Position numbers and translations under genes: made by a program. From contig NZ_JADIKF010000040.1 in NCBI RefSeq assembly GCF_016904945.1, forward strand, positions 1,340,953-1,404,952: DNA of 64,000 nucleotides. The letters are read 5' to 3'. The notes beneath the pieces were generated by a model. That model searched no databases, was not told the origin of the DNA, and saw only the letters and a program-made list of their open reading frames with translations. The DNA comes from Dyella mobilis (GTDB taxonomy: Bacteria; Pseudomonadota; Gammaproteobacteria; Xanthomonadales; Rhodanobacteraceae). This document shows, piece by piece, positions 25,304 to 34,055 of the stretch; positions within the stretch are counted from its first letter, which is position 1, and each line of letters opens with the position of its first letter.

Positions 25304-25933
25304 TCACTGGCCTGTATCGATACTTTTCCCGTTGCCGGACAGCCACGTGCCGACACCGCGCAAGCGCTGCACCAGTACGCGCAAGCCACGTACGATCTTT
25401 GGCAGCAGCCAGCACAGTAGCAACAGGAACAGCGCCAGCACGACCAACAGCACCACCGGGTGGGCAATCATCAGGTAGAAAATGCCCAGCAGCGAAACAT
25501 CTTCGCCCGCGCTTGCTCCCCAGTTACTGAAGGGCTCGGGAGAGGTGTTGATCAATGCACGTCCGCCCGATTTGGCCAGATGCGTGCCGGTGACCACGGC
25601 GCCGCCAAGCAAGGCCGCAATGATCTGCTGATCCACACCCGAGTTCTTGAACACGCCCCAGGCGAGCAACGTGCCGACCGGAATGCGGACAAAGGTCTGG
25701 ATCGAATCCCACACGCTGTCGAAGACCGGAATCTTGTCGGCGAGAAATTCGCCGACCATCAGCACGCCCGACACGACCAGCACCCAGTCGTGGCTGAGCA
25801 CGGCCAGCCCTGGCGGCAAATCCACATAGCCTAGCCGCCCGAGCAGGCCGGCGAGGAACAGCGTGGCATAGAGCCGGATACCGCTGGCCCAGGCCAGGCC
25901 GCCGGCCAGTGCAAGGTTCGATACCTCGTTCAC
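25304..25933 (-). CDS. DUF4126 inner-membrane protein
   Basis: The 209-residue protein fits DUF4126: an N-terminal membrane part beginning LALAGGLAWASGIRLYATLF, the loop FLADKIPVFDSVWDSIQTFVR, a glycine-rich segment (ALLGGAVVTGTHLAKSG), then two more helices and a basic tail. GGGAGGT lies seven bases before a GTG start. The function is unknown. It converges with the aminopeptidase gene, the two stops being 39 bases apart. Confidence 0.8.
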   Translation of the reverse strand: MNEVSNLALAGGLAWASGIRLYATLFLAGLLGRLGYVDLPPGLAVLSHDWVLVVSGVLMVGEFLADKIPVFDSVWDSIQTFVRIPVGTLLAWGVFKNSGVDQQIIAALLGGAVVTGTHLAKSGGRALINTSPEPFSNWGASAGEDVSLLGIFYLMIAHPVVLLVVLALFLLLLCWLLPKIVRGLRVLVQRLRGVGTWLSGNGKSIDTGQ

Positions 25934-26020
25934 GAGCGATACCTCCCTGGTGTACCAGCGCGACAGCGTGCGGACCGTTCTCCCGCCCTATCCTCTTCTG
26001 AATGTTTGCAGGCCGCAAAT

Positions 26021-26050
26021 AAAAAAAGCAGCGCCGGAGCGCTGCTTTTT
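26021..26050. terminator. Bidirectional intrinsic terminator
   Basis: A run of seven A, the stem AGCAGCGC / GCGCTGCT (26027-26034 and 26039-26046) with the loop CGGA, and a T run. It lies just after the prc stop codon and would end the long leftward envelope block; read the other way it insulates prc from rightward transcripts. Confidence 0.9.
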
Positions 26051-26070
26051 CGATACCGAGGCGTGAAACC

Positions 26071-28392
26071 TCAGTGGCCGCCGGCCGAACTCGCCGCAGC
26101 AGGTGCGCCGGTGTCCTTGGCGCCACCTTGAGCCGCCGCGGGCGCCGTCGGCACGGACGGCGCGGTAGTCACCGCGGCTACCGCGTCGACATTTTCCTTG
26201 CCGCCATAGGGCAGCACTTCGGCTGCCAGCTTGGGATCGGCCTGGATCATGCCGATGGCGTCGAACAGGATGTGCGCCGTTTCCTGCAACTGCGGATCGG
26301 GTGCCTTCTTGGCGTCTTCCTGTTCCTTCAGTTCGGTCTTCAGGCTGCGCTCGCTGGGGTTCAGGCCATCGTCGAGCTGGCTGTCGTCGTCGGCTTCGGC
26401 ATCGCTGCCGCCGATCGCCTTGTGGCGTGCGCGGAAATCCGCCTGGGTCGCATCCAGTTGCTTGCGCTCGGCCTGGCGCTGGTCGTAGTTGAGCGAGATG
26501 GTGGTGCGATCGGCCAGTTTCTTGTACTGCGCGATTTCATCCAGCATCAGCTGCCACGCCGGCGACTTGGCGTCGCGTGCCTCGTGCGCCTGCTCCAGCT
26601 GCGGCAGGTAGGCCTTCATGTCGGCGACCGGCTTGTAGTCGGCCGGCGGAATCTGCGTCCACGGCAAGGCGTTGTCGTAGGTCGATTCGCCGAATTCCTT
26701 CTCGTCGCCGTTGGTCGGGAACAGGATGTCCGGCGTCACGCCCTTCAGCTGGGTGGAACCGCCGTTGATGCGGAAGAATTCCTGCACGGTCATCTTCAGC
26801 TGGCCGTAGTTCGGATTGCTGGCCGGATCGGACGCGAAACGGTTGAGGTCGATCAGCGTCTGCACGGTGCCCTTGCCGAAGGTCGGGGTACCGATGATCA
26901 GGCCGCGGCCGTAGTCCTGGATGGCGGCGGAGAAAATCTCCGAGGCCGAGGCCGTGCCGCGATTGACCAGCACCGCCATCGGGCCGGACCAGGTCATCGC
27001 CGACGGATCGTCCTTGCCCAGCGGGGTCACGTCGCCCTTGGCGCCGCGCACCTGCACGTCAGGACCCTTGTCGATGAACAGGCCGGTCAGTTCGTTGGCT
27101 TCGTACAGCGAACCGCCGCCGTTGTTGCGCAGGTCGATCACCACGCCCTGCACGCCTTCGGTCTTGAGTTCGCCGAGCAGCTTGGCGACGTCGCGAGTGG
27201 CGGACTTGAAGTTCTTGTCGCCTTCGCTGCGCGCACCGAAGTCGGAATAGAACATCGGCAACTCGATCACGCCGATCTTGCGGGTGACGCCGCCGTCGGT
27301 GATGTCGATGACTTTCTTCTTGGCGGATTGTTCTTCGATCGCCACTTTCTGGCGCACCAGGCTGATGATCTCGTGCTTGCCGTCCTGACCCTGGTCGGCC
27401 GGCACGATTTCCAGGCGCACGGTGGTGTCTTTCTTGCCGCGGATCAGGTTGACCACGTCGTCAAGGCGCCAGCCGACCACGTCGGTGATGGGGCCGCTCA
27501 CACCCTGGCCGACGCCTAGCACCAGGTCGCCGACGTGCACCTTGCCGGACTTGGCCGCAGGGCCTGCAGGCACCAGCTCGCGGATCTGGGTGTAGTCGTC
27601 GCGTGCCTGCAGCACGGCGCCGATGCCTTCCAGCGAGAGCTTCATCGAGATGTCGAAGTTCTCCGCCTGGCGCGGCCCCATGTAATCGGTGTGCGGATCG
27701 GTGGAGTTGGCGTACGCGGTCATGAAGGTCTGGAAGGCGTCTTCGCCGTCCAGTTGCTTCACGCGGTCGATGTAGTTGCTGTAGCGCTTGTCGAGCGTCT
27801 TGCGGATGTCATCGTCGCTCTTGCCGGCCAGCTTCAGGCGCAGCCAATCGTTCATGGTGCGCTTGCGCCACAGGTCGTCGAGCTCGGCCTTGTCCTTGGG
27901 CCAGTCGGCGTTCTTGCGGTCGGTGTCGTAGGTGTCGTTGGTGTTGAAGTCGAAGCCCTGCTTCAACAGGCTGCGCGCATAGGTCATGCGATCGATCGCG
28001 CGCAGGATGTACTGGTTGAAGATGTCGAACGGGCCAGAGAGATCCTTGTTCCAGATCTCGTTGCCGAACTGATCCTTGTACTTGGCGAAGTTGGCCATGT
28101 CCTGCTGGGTGAAGAACACCTTTTCGCTGTCCAGCAACTTGAAGTACAGCTTGTAGATCTTCTCCGACATCGCCGTGTCGAGCGGCTGCGCGTCGTAGTG
28201 GAAGCGGGTCAGCAGGTGGGCCGAGATCAGCGCGGCGTTGGCCTGCGTGTCGTTCGGCTTCAGCGGCAGCTCGGCAACTTTGCGCGGCTTGGACGCGCCC
28301 ATGTCTGCGGCGGACTGGGCCAATGCGACAGCAGGAGCCGTGACGCTGAATGCGATCAGCAGCGCGAGCAGGGGGCGAAAGCGAAAGGTCAT
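26071..28392 (-). CDS. prc: Tail-specific carboxy-terminal protease Prc
   Basis: The 773-residue protein has a signal peptide (cleavage near ALAQ), a long helical N-terminal region, a PDZ domain (about 235-335), and the Ser/Lys protease core with GTASASEIFSAAIQD and PTFGKGTVQ, containing the catalytic Ser and Lys. A C-terminal helical DUF3340-type domain and an Ala/Pro-rich tail follow. It trims or degrades periplasmic proteins, classically processing PBP3 and MltG-related enzymes in enterobacteria. Using the ATG at 28392 gives a clean signal peptide. It lies 10 bases after lipA. Confidence 0.92.
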   Translation of the reverse strand: MTFRFRPLLALLIAFSVTAPAVALAQSAADMGASKPRKVAELPLKPNDTQANAALISAHLLTRFHYDAQPLDTAMSEKIYKLYFKLLDSEKVFFTQQDMANFAKYKDQFGNEIWNKDLSGPFDIFNQYILRAIDRMTYARSLLKQGFDFNTNDTYDTDRKNADWPKDKAELDDLWRKRTMNDWLRLKLAGKSDDDIRKTLDKRYSNYIDRVKQLDGEDAFQTFMTAYANSTDPHTDYMGPRQAENFDISMKLSLEGIGAVLQARDDYTQIRELVPAGPAAKSGKVHVGDLVLGVGQGVSGPITDVVGWRLDDVVNLIRGKKDTTVRLEIVPADQGQDGKHEIISLVRQKVAIEEQSAKKKVIDITDGGVTRKIGVIELPMFYSDFGARSEGDKNFKSATRDVAKLLGELKTEGVQGVVIDLRNNGGGSLYEANELTGLFIDKGPDVQVRGAKGDVTPLGKDDPSAMTWSGPMAVLVNRGTASASEIFSAAIQDYGRGLIIGTPTFGKGTVQTLIDLNRFASDPASNPNYGQLKMTVQEFFRINGGSTQLKGVTPDILFPTNGDEKEFGESTYDNALPWTQIPPADYKPVADMKAYLPQLEQAHEARDAKSPAWQLMLDEIAQYKKLADRTTISLNYDQRQAERKQLDATQADFRARHKAIGGSDAEADDDSQLDDGLNPSERSLKTELKEQEDAKKAPDPQLQETAHILFDAIGMIQADPKLAAEVLPYGGKENVDAVAAVTTAPSVPTAPAAAQGGAKDTGAPAAASSAGGH

Positions 28393-28402
28393 GGAATTCT
28401 CT

Positions 28403-29413
28403 TCAAGCTTGCTCGGTGACGCCAGCTGCATGGGCCTGCAGATCGGCATGGTAAGAGGAACGCACGAGCGGACCGGAGGCGACGTGATGGAACCCCATCG
28501 CTTCGCCAGCTACGCGCAATGCTTCGAATTCGTCGGGCGTCCAGTAGCGCACCACCGGATGATGATGCGGCGTGGGCTGCAGGTACTGGCCGATGGTGAT
28601 CATCTCGACATCGTGCGCACGCAGGTCCTGCATGGTCTCGATGACTTGTTCGTAGGTTTCGCCGAGGCCGAGCATGATGCCGGACTTGGTGGGCACGTCC
28701 GGATGCTGCGCCTTGAAGCGCTTGAGCAGGTCCAGCGACCACTGATAGTCGGCGCCCGGGCGCACTTCGCGATACAGGTGCGGCACGGTTTCCAGGTTGT
28801 GGTTGAACACGTCCGGCGGGAAATCCTTGAGCACTTCCAGTGCGCGCTCCATGCGTCCCTTGCCGCGGAAATCCGGGGTGAGGATTTCGATCCTGATGTT
28901 CGGACTGGCGTGGCGCACCGCGCGGATGCAGGCGGCGAAATGCTCGGCGCCGCCGTCGCGCAGATCGTCGCGATCCACCGACGTGATCACCACGTATTTC
29001 AGGCGCATGTCGTGAATGGTTTCGGCCAGGCGAGCCGGTTCCAGCGGATCGGGCGCGGCCGGGCGGCCATGTGCCACGTCGCAGAACGAGCAGCGCCGCG
29101 TGCACACCTCGCCGAGGATCATGAAGGTGGCGGTGCCCTTGCTGAAGCATTCGTGGATGTTCGGGCAGGAGGCTTCCTCGCACACCGTTACCAGCGAATT
29201 TTCGCGCAGGCGCGCCTTCAACTGCTGCACCGCATTGCCTTGCGGAAGACGCACGCGGATCCAGCTCGGCTTGCGCAGTGTCGGCGTGTTGGTATCGAAG
29301 CCCGCGCGATTGAGCGCGATCTTGTCATTGCCCAACTGTTTCTCGACAACCGGCGTATTGCTGACGACGCTGATCGGAATGGTCTTCGTGGATGAAGCTG
29401 ACGTATCGCTCAT
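28403..29413 (-). CDS. lipA: Lipoyl synthase LipA
   Basis: The 336-residue radical-SAM enzyme inserts two sulfurs into protein-bound octanoyl groups to make lipoate. It has the auxiliary cluster motif CEEASCPNIHEC and the radical-SAM motif CTRRCSFC, then DVFNHNLETV and GLGETYEQV. The start at 29413 is chosen because family members begin near here; the frame continues upstream only as a shadow of lipB. It lies 8 bases after lipB, the usual partner that supplies the octanoyl substrate. Confidence 0.95.
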   Translation of the reverse strand: MSDTSASSTKTIPISVVSNTPVVEKQLGNDKIALNRAGFDTNTPTLRKPSWIRVRLPQGNAVQQLKARLRENSLVTVCEEASCPNIHECFSKGTATFMILGEVCTRRCSFCDVAHGRPAAPDPLEPARLAETIHDMRLKYVVITSVDRDDLRDGGAEHFAACIRAVRHASPNIRIEILTPDFRGKGRMERALEVLKDFPPDVFNHNLETVPHLYREVRPGADYQWSLDLLKRFKAQHPDVPTKSGIMLGLGETYEQVIETMQDLRAHDVEMITIGQYLQPTPHHHPVVRYWTPDEFEALRVAGEAMGFHHVASGPLVRSSYHADLQAHAAGVTEQA

Positions 29414-29421
29414 GTAGTAGG

Positions 29422-30090
29422 TCAGACCGCCACGCGTGCGGGGAGTTCGGGAATGAGGGGGGCAGCCGTTTCGCCATCGAAGCCGAACTGCCGGCAAAAC
29501 TCGCCGATCAGCACGTCTTCGACGTCCGACAGCCGCGACGGACCCCCCAAGTCTAGCACCTGCGTGACCGCCAGGCCCTTGTAACCGCAGGGATTGATGC
29601 GGTGGAAGGGTTCCAGATTCATGTTCACGTTGAAGGCCAGGCCATGGAAGCTGCAGCCGCGCCGGACCCGCAACCCCAGGGCTGCGACCTTGGCGTCCGC
29701 CACGTAGACGCCCGGGGCGCCCTCGCGGCGCACGGCCTCGATATTCCAATGCGCCAGCGTATCGATGATGGCCTGTTCGATCTTGCAGACCATTTCCCGC
29801 ACCCCGACCTCGGCGCGGCGCAGGTCGATCAGCGGATAGGCCACGATCTGGCCGGGACCGTGATAGGTCACCTGGCCGCCGCGATCCACCGGCACCACCG
29901 GAATCTCACCGGGGGCCAGGACGTGCTCCATCTTGCCAGCCTGGCCGAGGGTGAAAACGGGGTCGTGCTCCAGCACCCACAGCTCGTCGACGGTGTTGGC
30001 GGTGCGGTTGTCGGTGAAGGCGCTCATCGCCTGCCAAACCGGCTCGTAGGGCTGGCGGCCCAGGCGGCGAATTTTCAGCGGTTGGGACAT
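29422..30090 (-). CDS. lipB: Octanoyl-[ACP]:protein transferase LipB
   Basis: The 222-residue enzyme moves octanoyl from acyl carrier protein to lipoyl domains. It has PVDRGGQVTYHGPGQIVAYP, the KVAALGLRVRRGCSFHG region with the catalytic Lys and Cys, and a typical length for the family. The ATG at 30090 matches orthologues. It precedes lipA and follows ybeD, the standard ybeD-lipB-lipA order. A 268-base gap with two repeat copies separates it from ybeD. Confidence 0.95.
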   Translation of the reverse strand: MSQPLKIRRLGRQPYEPVWQAMSAFTDNRTANTVDELWVLEHDPVFTLGQAGKMEHVLAPGEIPVVPVDRGGQVTYHGPGQIVAYPLIDLRRAEVGVREMVCKIEQAIIDTLAHWNIEAVRREGAPGVYVADAKVAALGLRVRRGCSFHGLAFNVNMNLEPFHRINPCGYKGLAVTQVLDLGGPSRLSDVEDVLIGEFCRQFGFDGETAAPLIPELPARVAV

Positions 30091-30193
30091 GGATCGCGGG
30101 CCTGCTTGGGAATGGAGCCGATCTGTGGTCGGAACGGGGAGGTTGCAAGTGAAGGAACGCATTGCCCTGCCGTGCTTCCGCAGCTCAACGCTC

Positions 30194-30236
30194 TGCCCCT
30201 TCTCCCCTCGGGGGAGAAGGCTGGGATGAGGGGGCA
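30194..30236. repeat. Dispersed extragenic palindrome, copy 2
   Basis: TGCCCCTTCTCCCCTC and GGGGGAGAAGGCTGGGATGAG form a palindromic unit related to the copies at 15664, 38874 and 38981. It lies in the lipB-ybeD gap. Confidence 0.65.
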
Positions 30237-30286
30237 ATCTTGCGAAACATTTCAAACAAAAACGCTTCGTCTCGTGCGCTTGCGCC

Positions 30287-30355
30287 AGCCCCCTCCTCAC
30301 CCTGCCATCTCTCCCACGGGACTAGCTTTGCGTCGCCCGAAAGGGGAGAAGGAAA
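30287..30355. repeat. Dispersed extragenic palindrome, copy 3 (degenerate)
   Basis: GCCCCCTCCTCACCCTGCC at the left and AAAGGGGAGAAGGAAAAG at the right are the arms of a longer, imperfect member of the same repeat family, ending at the ybeD stop codon. Confidence 0.5.
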
Positions 30356-30358
30356 AGC

Positions 30359-30649
30359 TCACAGCGTGAAGCGGATATCCGGATCGGCACGCAGCGAGCT
30401 ATGGGCCAGGTCGTACTGCTCGCGCGTGTCGCAGTGAAAACTCACGGTGACGGATAGGAAGTTGCCTTCACGTGAATGCTTGTGTTTCACCGTCTCGTGC
30501 AGCACGTGCAAGCCGATGCCTTCCAGGATCTGCGGCACGCGGGCCTTGAGGTCCGCACTGGCATTGCCCATCGCGGTGATTTCGAATTCGCCGGGGAACT
30601 GGAACCCCTGGCCGTCCTGTTGCGCTTTGATCTCGCCCAGGTCTTTCAT
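30359..30649 (-). CDS. ybeD: YbeD / DUF493 family protein
   Basis: The 96-residue protein matches the UPF0250/DUF493 family: GFQFPGEFEITAMGNA, then FLSVTVSFHC and the C-terminal LRADPDIRFTL. The fold is an ACT-like regulatory domain and the function is unproven. It usually lies between dacA and lipB, exactly as here, which suggests a link with lipoylation or envelope synthesis. Confidence 0.9.
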   Translation of the reverse strand: MKDLGEIKAQQDGQGFQFPGEFEITAMGNASADLKARVPQILEGIGLHVLHETVKHKHSREGNFLSVTVSFHCDTREQYDLAHSSLRADPDIRFTL

Positions 30650-30680
30650 GCGGAGCCTCCATCGGACTCGATGACAAACA

Positions 30681-30706
30681 CAGGTTGGGGCGCCAGCCCC
30701 AACCTG
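30681..30706. terminator. Strong hairpin between dacA and ybeD
   Basis: CAGGTTGGGGC (30681-30691) pairs perfectly with GCCCCAACCTG (30696-30706) around a 4-base loop. No T run follows, so it may reduce rather than stop transcription from dacA into ybeD, or protect the dacA mRNA end. Confidence 0.5.
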
Positions 30707-30733
30707 CGAGGATTCAAACGTTCCGCAGCATGC

Positions 30734-31978
30734 TTACTTCTTGCCGCTGCCGTGGAACCACAGCAGGATGCTGTCCCACAAGCGCTTGAAGAAGCCGCCC
30801 TGCGGAGCATCGTTCAACGCCACCAGCGGCACGTCCATCACCGGCTGCCCATCGTCGGTCACGTGCAGCGTGCCGACCTGCTGGCCCTTCTTGAAGGGAG
30901 CGATCAGGGTGGACGGGATGTCCATGGTGGCCTTGAGCTTGTCGTAGTCGCCGGTTTTCACCGTCACCAGCACGTCCTGCTGCACGCCCAGCGGCACTTG
31001 GTCTTCTTCGCCCTTCCACAGGCGCGGCGTGGCCAGCGGCTTGCCGGCCTCATACAACTTGTGGGTCTCGAAGAAGCGGAAGCCGTAGTTGAGCAAGGCC
31101 ATGGCCGAATCGGCGCGCGCCTTTTCGCTGCTGGCGCCCATCACGATGGCGATCATGCGCTCGTCGCCGCGCTTGGCCGAGGCGTCGAGGCAGAAACCCG
31201 CTTCGGAGGTGTGCCCGGTCTTCACACCGTCCACGGTGGGATCGCGCCACAACAGGGTGTTGCGATTGCCCTGCTTGATGCCGTTCCACTCGAACTCCTT
31301 GATGGCGGAGATCGCGTAGTCATCGGGATAATCGTGGATCAGCGCGCGGGTGAGGATCGCCACGTCGTGCGCGGTGGTGTAGTGGTCGTCGACCGGATAG
31401 CCCGATGCGTTGGCGAAGTGCGAGTTCACCATGCCCAGCTGCTTGGCGTAGGCATTCATCAGGTTGGCAAAGGTTTCTTCGGAACCGGCGGTGTGCTCGG
31501 CCAGGGCAATGGCGGAATCGTTGCCGGACTGGATGATCATGCCGTACAGCAGGTCCTTCAGCGGCACCTGGCTGTTGAGCTTGAGGAAGCTGGTGGAGCC
31601 GTCCGTGCCAGCGCCACCGGCGCGCCATGCGTGCTCGCTGATGCTGACCTGATCGGTGAGGTGGATCTTGCCCGAGGCGATCTGCGCGGAGATCACGTAG
31701 TCGGTCATCACCTTGGTGATCGAGGCCGGCACCACGCGCGTGTCGGCTTCTTTGGAGGCGAGGATCTGGCCGGTGGCGTAATCCATCAGCACCCACGCCT
31801 TGCCGTCCACATCCGGCGGCGGCGGCACCGGCACCTGCACGGCGGCGGGGGACGCCACGGTGGGAACGGGCTTGGGCGGCAGCGGGTTGGGCGTCGGCGT
31901 CTGCTGGGCGACGGCGCTGGCACCGAACACCAGGGCGGCGGCGGCGATGGCGTACACGGGGCGGCGGAACAGGTTCAT
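30734..31978 (-). CDS. dacA: D-alanyl-D-alanine carboxypeptidase (PBP5/6 type)
   Basis: The 414-residue exported enzyme removes the terminal D-Ala from peptidoglycan pentapeptides. Motifs are SITK (residues 86-89), SGND (151-154) and KTGHT (near 255). The C-terminal part has the beta-rich PBP5 domain and ends in an amphipathic helix (GGFFKRLWDSILLWFHG) that anchors the protein on the outer face of the inner membrane. The signal peptide is MNLFRRPVYAIAAAALVFGA. A Pro-rich spacer precedes the catalytic domain. It follows rlpA by 67 bases. Confidence 0.93.
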   Translation of the reverse strand: MNLFRRPVYAIAAAALVFGASAVAQQTPTPNPLPPKPVPTVASPAAVQVPVPPPPDVDGKAWVLMDYATGQILASKEADTRVVPASITKVMTDYVISAQIASGKIHLTDQVSISEHAWRAGGAGTDGSTSFLKLNSQVPLKDLLYGMIIQSGNDSAIALAEHTAGSEETFANLMNAYAKQLGMVNSHFANASGYPVDDHYTTAHDVAILTRALIHDYPDDYAISAIKEFEWNGIKQGNRNTLLWRDPTVDGVKTGHTSEAGFCLDASAKRGDERMIAIVMGASSEKARADSAMALLNYGFRFFETHKLYEAGKPLATPRLWKGEEDQVPLGVQQDVLVTVKTGDYDKLKATMDIPSTLIAPFKKGQQVGTLHVTDDGQPVMDVPLVALNDAPQGGFFKRLWDSILLWFHGSGKK

Positions 31979-32045
31979 CGTGGGCTTACTTCCGTTTTTG
32001 CTTTGGTCTCGGCGCAAGGCGCCACTACTTACTGGGAGGAAACGC

Positions 32046-32954
32046 TCAGTCTACCGCGACCTGCGGATGGGGCAGGCCCATTTGTTCGATTTGCGACGTC
32101 ACCCGGTCGGCGGTGTCCACGTCGGCCAGCGGCCCCACCCTCACCCGGTGCACGAGCCGGCCGCCAATGGTGGCATCCACCACCTGCACCGGGGCGAAAT
32201 TCGCCACGCGCAGCTGATCGGCCACTTTTTGCGCGTTGGCCGGGTCGGCAAAGGCTCCCACCTGCAGGTAGATGCCCGGCGGCGGCGCCGAAAGCGTCAC
32301 CACCGGCGGGGGCGGCGCCACTTCCGGCGCGGGGGCGGAGGGATCGATGCCCTGCACTTCCACCAGGCCGGTGCCCTTGGGCCACACGCCGATCTTCACC
32401 GCCGCGGCGTAGGACAGGTCGATGATGCGGTCTTCGTGGAACGGGCCGCGATCATTGATGCGCACGACCACGCTTTTGCCGTTCTGCAAATTGGTCACCC
32501 GCGCGTAGCTCGGCAGCGGCAGCACCTTGCTTGCGGCGGTGAACTTGTACATGTCGTAGTCCTCGAGATTCGAGGTCTTGTAACCGTGGAACTTGCTGCC
32601 GTAGAACGACGCGATGCCGCGTTCGTCGTAACCGCGCGCGCTAGGCAGCACGTTGTAAGTCTGGCCCAGCACGCTGTAGGGCGATTTGTTGCCGTAGAGC
32701 GAGCGCGGTTCGACCTTCGGCACCGGCTCGGGCAGCTTGCTGAAATCGGGCGGCGGACCATCCGGCACGCTGTCGCTGTTGCTGCGATAGCGGCTGCTTT
32801 GCGGCCGGCTGGTGTCGTCGTACAGGCCGCCGGAACCGCTTGCGCCGCCACCGCGTGACGATGCGGCATAAGGACGCGTACTGCCATGGCCGCCGCAGCC
32901 GGCCAGCACCAGCACGATCGCAAGCAACCAGGGCAGGCGCGAGGCCGCCCTCAT
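32046..32954 (-). CDS. rlpA: Septal ring lytic transglycosylase RlpA
   Basis: The 302-residue lipoprotein has a lipobox LAGC with Cys20, a Ser/Gly-rich spacer, the double-psi barrel domain (RGIASFYGSKFHGYKTSN, then VVVRINDRGPFHEDRIIDLS) and a C-terminal SPOR domain (about 223-300) that binds denuded glycan at the septum. It cleaves glycan strands lacking stem peptides. Its ATG overlaps the mltB stop by 4 bases (ATGA), showing translational coupling. Like many RlpA genes it lies between rodA/mltB and dacA. Confidence 0.93.
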   Translation of the reverse strand: MRAASRLPWLLAIVLVLAGCGGHGSTRPYAASSRGGGASGSGGLYDDTSRPQSSRYRSNSDSVPDGPPPDFSKLPEPVPKVEPRSLYGNKSPYSVLGQTYNVLPSARGYDERGIASFYGSKFHGYKTSNLEDYDMYKFTAASKVLPLPSYARVTNLQNGKSVVVRINDRGPFHEDRIIDLSYAAAVKIGVWPKGTGLVEVQGIDPSAPAPEVAPPPPVVTLSAPPPGIYLQVGAFADPANAQKVADQLRVANFAPVQVVDATIGGRLVHRVRVGPLADVDTADRVTSQIEQMGLPHPQVAVD

Positions 32955-33988
32955 TGCGTTGCGCTCTCCTGCCCGCTGACGCCTTGCGCGATCGCCTGCG
33001 CGAGCTGGTTCACCGCCATCGCATACATGGGGCTGCGGTTGTAGCGCGTGATCACGTAGAAATTCTGGAAGGTGAACCAGTGTTCCGGACCGTTGAGCCC
33101 CTGCAGCGTCTGCAGGCTGCTGCTCGCACCCGGATCCAGATGCTGCACCGGCGCGTAACCCCACGCCTCGAGCTGCTCGATGGTCCATTGCGGCGTGGAA
33201 TCCTTCACCGTGAGGGGTTTGGCCGCCGCATCGGGTTGCGCAGGCGCCGCCACCATGCCGCCGGTCACCCAGCCGTGCTTGGCGAAATAGTTAGCGACGC
33301 TGGCCAGGATGTCCGGCAGTGAATTTTGCAGATCGATGTGGCCGTCGCCGTCTTCATCCACGCCAAAATCGCGGATGCTGCTGGGCATGAACTGGCCCCA
33401 GCCCTGTGCGCCGGCATAGGAGCCGGTGAGCGTATCGACCGGACCGGCCAGGCGATTGTCGGGCAGTTCCAGCAGGGTCTTCAGCTCACTGCGGAAAAAA
33501 GCGGCGCGCGGCGGGTAGTACAGGCCCAGCGTCACCAGCGCATCGAGCACTTTGTACTTGCCGGTGTTGCGCCCGTAGAAGGTTTCCACACCAAGGATCG
33601 CGACGATGTATTCGGGCGCCACGCCGTATTGCGCGCCGATCTTTTCGAGCAGGGCGCGATGATCGCGATAGAAATCGATGCCGGCGTCGATGCGGCCCTG
33701 GGTCAGGAAGATTTGCCGGTACTGGCTCCAGGGCTTGGCTTCGGCCGGGCGGCTGATCGCATCGAGGATGCTTTGCTGCCGCGTTGCACCGTTGAGCAGC
33801 GCGTTGAGCGCGCCAGGATCTTTACCAGTGTCGCGTGCGACTTCCTGCACCAGTTGCGCCTGCCCGGGATGATCGGCCCATGCCGGCATGGCGAACGCCA
33901 TCGGCAACAAGGCGAACATCCACCAGGGACGACTACGGCCCGGCCTGCGGGCCGGCTGCAAGATGGATTTCGCTATCGTGATCGGCAT
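32951..33988 (-). CDS. mltB: Lytic murein transglycosylase B
   Basis: The 345-residue enzyme has a signal sequence (residues 21-38), and the catalytic glutamate Glu135 in ILGVETFYGR, with GSYAGAQGWGQFMPSS and GVDEDGDGHIDL, the EF-hand-like calcium loop of Slt35/MltB. It cleaves murein to 1,6-anhydro products. It lacks a lipobox, so it is soluble in the periplasm or held by its signal anchor. The ATG at 33988 gives a plausible leader; the frame is open further upstream. It lies 67 bases after rodA. Confidence 0.92.
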   Translation of the reverse strand: MPITIAKSILQPARRPGRSRPWWMFALLPMAFAMPAWADHPGQAQLVQEVARDTGKDPGALNALLNGATRQQSILDAISRPAEAKPWSQYRQIFLTQGRIDAGIDFYRDHRALLEKIGAQYGVAPEYIVAILGVETFYGRNTGKYKVLDALVTLGLYYPPRAAFFRSELKTLLELPDNRLAGPVDTLTGSYAGAQGWGQFMPSSIRDFGVDEDGDGHIDLQNSLPDILASVANYFAKHGWVTGGMVAAPAQPDAAAKPLTVKDSTPQWTIEQLEAWGYAPVQHLDPGASSSLQTLQGLNGPEHWFTFQNFYVITRYNRSPMYAMAVNQLAQAIAQGVSGQESATQ

Positions 33989-34055
33989 TGCGCAAAGCGT
34001 AGCATGCAATGCGGCGCAATCTCTGGCAGCACGCAGGCAATGCACCGACGACTGT